DNA from: DASQFQ01 sp963811595
GTDB lineage: Bacteria > Actinomycetota > Thermoleophilia > Solirubrobacterales > Solirubrobacteraceae
Direction: 5' to 3'
Length of the DNA stretch: 64,000 nucleotides
NCBI GenBank assembly: GCA_963811595.1
Contig: CAWERW010000009.1
Span: 143,704-207,703 of the forward strand
The translations under genes were made by a program, and so were the position numbers. The first letter of the stretch is position 1. Each line of letters starts with the position of its first letter. The notes beneath the pieces were generated by a model. The model saw only the letters and a list, made by a program, of their open reading frames with translations, did no database searches and was not told the origin of the DNA. Below are positions 62,101 to 64,000 of this stretch, in pieces.

Positions 62101-64000
62101 CACGGCGGTGTTGACCGGCGGCGCGGGCTCGGCGAGGGCGGTCGGCGCGGACTCGCTGGCGGCGGTGCCGCCGACGTTGGTCGCGGTGACCTCGACGCGG
62201 ATGACGTGGTCGACGTCGCCCGCCACGAGCGTGTAGGTCGGGTCGTCGGCGCCGGCGATGTCGACGCAGTTCGTGCCGCCGTCGTCGCAGCGCTGCCACT
62301 GGTAGGTGAAGTCGATCGGGTCCGTGCCGGTCCACGTGCCGGGGTCGGCCGTCAGCGTCTCGCCGTCGACCGGGTCGCCCGAGATCGTCGGCGCGTCGGT
62401 GTTCACGGGCGGGAGCGCCTGCACCTCGCCCGTGGCGGGCGAGGTCGCGCTGTCGCTGCCGGTGCCGTTCGTGGCCGTGACGACGACGCGCATCGCGGCG
62501 CCGACGTCGGCGGCCGTCAGGTCGTAGGTGCTCTCGGTGGCGCCGTCGACGTCGGCGCAGTTCGTGCCGTCGGCGTCGCAGCGCTGCCACTGGTAGTCGT
62601 AGCCGAACGGCCCGGTGCCCGAGAAGGTGCCGGGGGTCGCGCTCAGCGTCTGCTGGTCGACCGGGGAGCCTGTGATGGCCGGGAGGCCGGTGCTGACCGG
62701 CGGCGCGGCGGCGACCGTGGCGGTCGGGGCCGACGTGCCGACGTCGTCGCCGGCGCTGTTGGTGCCGCGCACCTCGACGCGCACGGTGCCGGCGACGTCC
62801 TCGGAGGTCAGCGTGTACGTGTCCTGGGTCGCGCCATCGATCTCGGAGCAGCTCGAGCCGGCCGTGTCGCAGCGCAGCCACTGGTACGTGAAGGTGATGG
62901 GGAGCGTGCCGGTCCAGCCGCCGTTGGCGGCGGTCAGCGTCGAGCCGTCCTCGACGGCGCCGCTCACGGTCGGCGGCGACACCGACAGCGGCGGGCGGAC
63001 CTCGACGCCGCCGCCGGAGGGCGCGGACGTGGCCTGGGCGCTCCCGGCGACGTTGGTTGCCGTGACCGAGACGCGGACGTCGTGGCCGATGTCGTCCGGG
63101 GTCAGCGTGTAGCTCGTGCCGGTCTCCCCCGCGATCGCGACGCAGTTCGTGCCGTCGGGGTTGCAGCGGAGCCACTGGTGGTCGTAGCCGAGCGGCGCGG
63201 TGCCGTCCCACGTGCCGTCGTCGGCCGTCAGCGTCTCGCCGTCCACGCGGTCGCCGGTGACGAGGGGCAGCACGGTGTTCTCGGGGGCGGCGGCGTTGAC
63301 GGCGGCGACCGGTGAGGTGCCCTCGGCCGTGCCCGCGGAGTTCGTGGCGGTGACCTCGACGCGGATGCCGTGGCCGGCGTCCTCGCCCGTGAGCTCGTAC
63401 TCGTCGTCGGTGGCGCCGTCGATCTCGACGCAGTTCGTGCCGTCGGTGTCGCAGCGCAGCCACTGGTAGGTGAAGTCGAGCGGCGTCGTGCCGGCCCACA
63501 CGCCGGGGTCGGCCGTGACGGTCTCGCCGTCGATCGCGGTGCCGACGACGCTGGGCTCGATCGTCAGCGCGGGCGGCGCGGCGACCACGACGGCGCTCGT
63601 CGCGGTGGGCTCGGAGGCCGACCCGTCGGCGTTCGTGTAGGTGACGACCGCGCGTACGGTGCCGTCGACGTCGGCGGACTGCAGCACGTAGGTCAGGCCG
63701 GTCTCGCCGTCGATGTCATCGCAGCTCGCGCCGTTCTCGTCGCAGCGCTGCCACTGGTAGGACGGGGCGAGCGGGGGCGTGCCGCTCCAGTCGCCGTCGT
63801 CGAGCGTGATCATCTCGCCGTCGCGGAACGTGCCCGAGAGCGTCGGGTCGACCACGTTGGCCGGCGGCGCGCCGGCGACCCTCGCGGTGGGCGCGCTGAC
63901 GGCGGTCTCGGAGCCGCCCGCGTTCGTGTAGGTGACCTCGAGGCGGAGCGTCGAGCCGGCGTCGTCGTCGGTGACGAGGTAGTCGGCGGCCGTGGCGTCC
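59136..64000 (-). pseudogene. Giant surface protein with tandem Ig-like repeats, frameshifted; 5' end outside window
   Basis: The reading frame is open past the right edge. From there to ~60090 at least 13 complete repeats of ~97 residues occur, each built on 'DGETLTADPGTWTG' then 'YQWQRCD..G.NC..I.GA' then 'VVVTATN' and a 'SAPT...PP.NT' linker, with two Cys eight residues apart. A Glu/Pro, Thr/Pro and Gly linker follows, then a C-terminal beta-rich domain ('CQQLAGNSKYSRVKAKGIGT', many Lys). In the Gly linker at 59985-59996 an extra base moves the end into another frame; removing it restores the Gly run. Such repeats form exported, cell-surface or sheath adhesins. Confidence 0.8.

Noticed and set aside
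59845..63315. 1156-codon + strand frame over the Ig repeats
   Set aside because: It mirrors the repeats of the real minus-strand gene and shows only Arg/Val/Asp/Gly/Ala-rich text.
59400..64000. Regular ~290-base repeats, considered as a CRISPR or DNA satellite
   Set aside because: The repeats are divergent in DNA, keep a reading frame, and vary mainly at silent positions; they are protein domains, not CRISPR units.

Overview
The window is a gene-dense, very GC-rich piece of chromosome with many GTG and TTG starts. It most likely comes from an actinobacterium of the Thermoleophilia / Solirubrobacterales type (Solirubrobacter, Conexibacter, Patulibacter). That placement rests on base composition, F420-type and ether-lipid-type enzymes, and small conserved families I associate with this group. 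It is inference, because no rRNA or phylogenetic marker was compared. No gene-free stretch exceeds about 210 bases.

Layout. 0-6.4 kb: the end of a subtilisin-like protease, two cyclic-di-GMP enzymes (a GGDEF-EAL membrane protein and an HD-GYP protein), a gluzincin-like protease and a short-chain dehydrogenase. 6.4-12.9 kb: a tightly overlapped + strand operon (LLM flavin oxidoreductase, glycosyltransferase, DUF6282-type hydrolase, GalB-like PIG-L protein, LigK/RraA-like aldolase, type I extradiol dioxygenase) that looks like an aromatic meta-cleavage route. It is followed by a divergent SnoaL-like/TetR pair sharing one perfect operator over both start codons. 13-25.7 kb: a patatin-like lipase, then a long minus-strand glycerol/dihydroxyacetone block (acyltransferase, dhaK, dhaL, glpF, glpK, dhaM, epimerase) and, beyond three small + strand genes, glpD. 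25.8-28.4 kb: a protein resembling cargo of extracellular contractile injection systems, with a zinc-protease motif and a four-base-overlapping partner. 28.4-35.5 kb: a LacI-regulated sugar-acid operon (binding protein, ABC ATPase, two permeases, IolB-like isomerase, ManD-like dehydratase). 35.5-40.4 kb: a putative ether-lipid operon (alkylglycerone-phosphate synthase, acyltransferase, epimerase) and a FadR-type regulator with an oxidoreductase. 40.4-41.1 kb: tRNA-Asn and a decayed HNH endonuclease gene carrying an SOS-box-like palindrome. 41-58.7 kb: housekeeping genes (dnaG, dgt, ppdK, recO, glutaredoxin, mutM, deoB, xerD, Nudix, M20 peptidase, pyrG, recN, nadK, tlyA). 59-64 kb: a giant surface protein with at least 13 Ig-like repeats, running off the window.

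How the genes work together. Glycerol enters by GlpF and is used by GlpK and GlpD, or dihydroxyacetone is phosphorylated by DhaK/DhaL/DhaM. Both routes give dihydroxyacetone phosphate, the precursor of the ether lipids that the alkylglycerone-phosphate synthase operon would make. The acyltransferase plus epimerase pair occurs in both blocks.

Caution on quality. Five otherwise well-conserved genes (dhaM, glpD, the ABC ATPase, the FadR regulator and the Ig-repeat protein) each carry one apparent +1 frameshift, usually in a G/C run. The HNH gene has several shifts and the TetR frame has no proper stop. Either the assembly has residual single-base insertions or these genes are really broken; the raw reads would decide.
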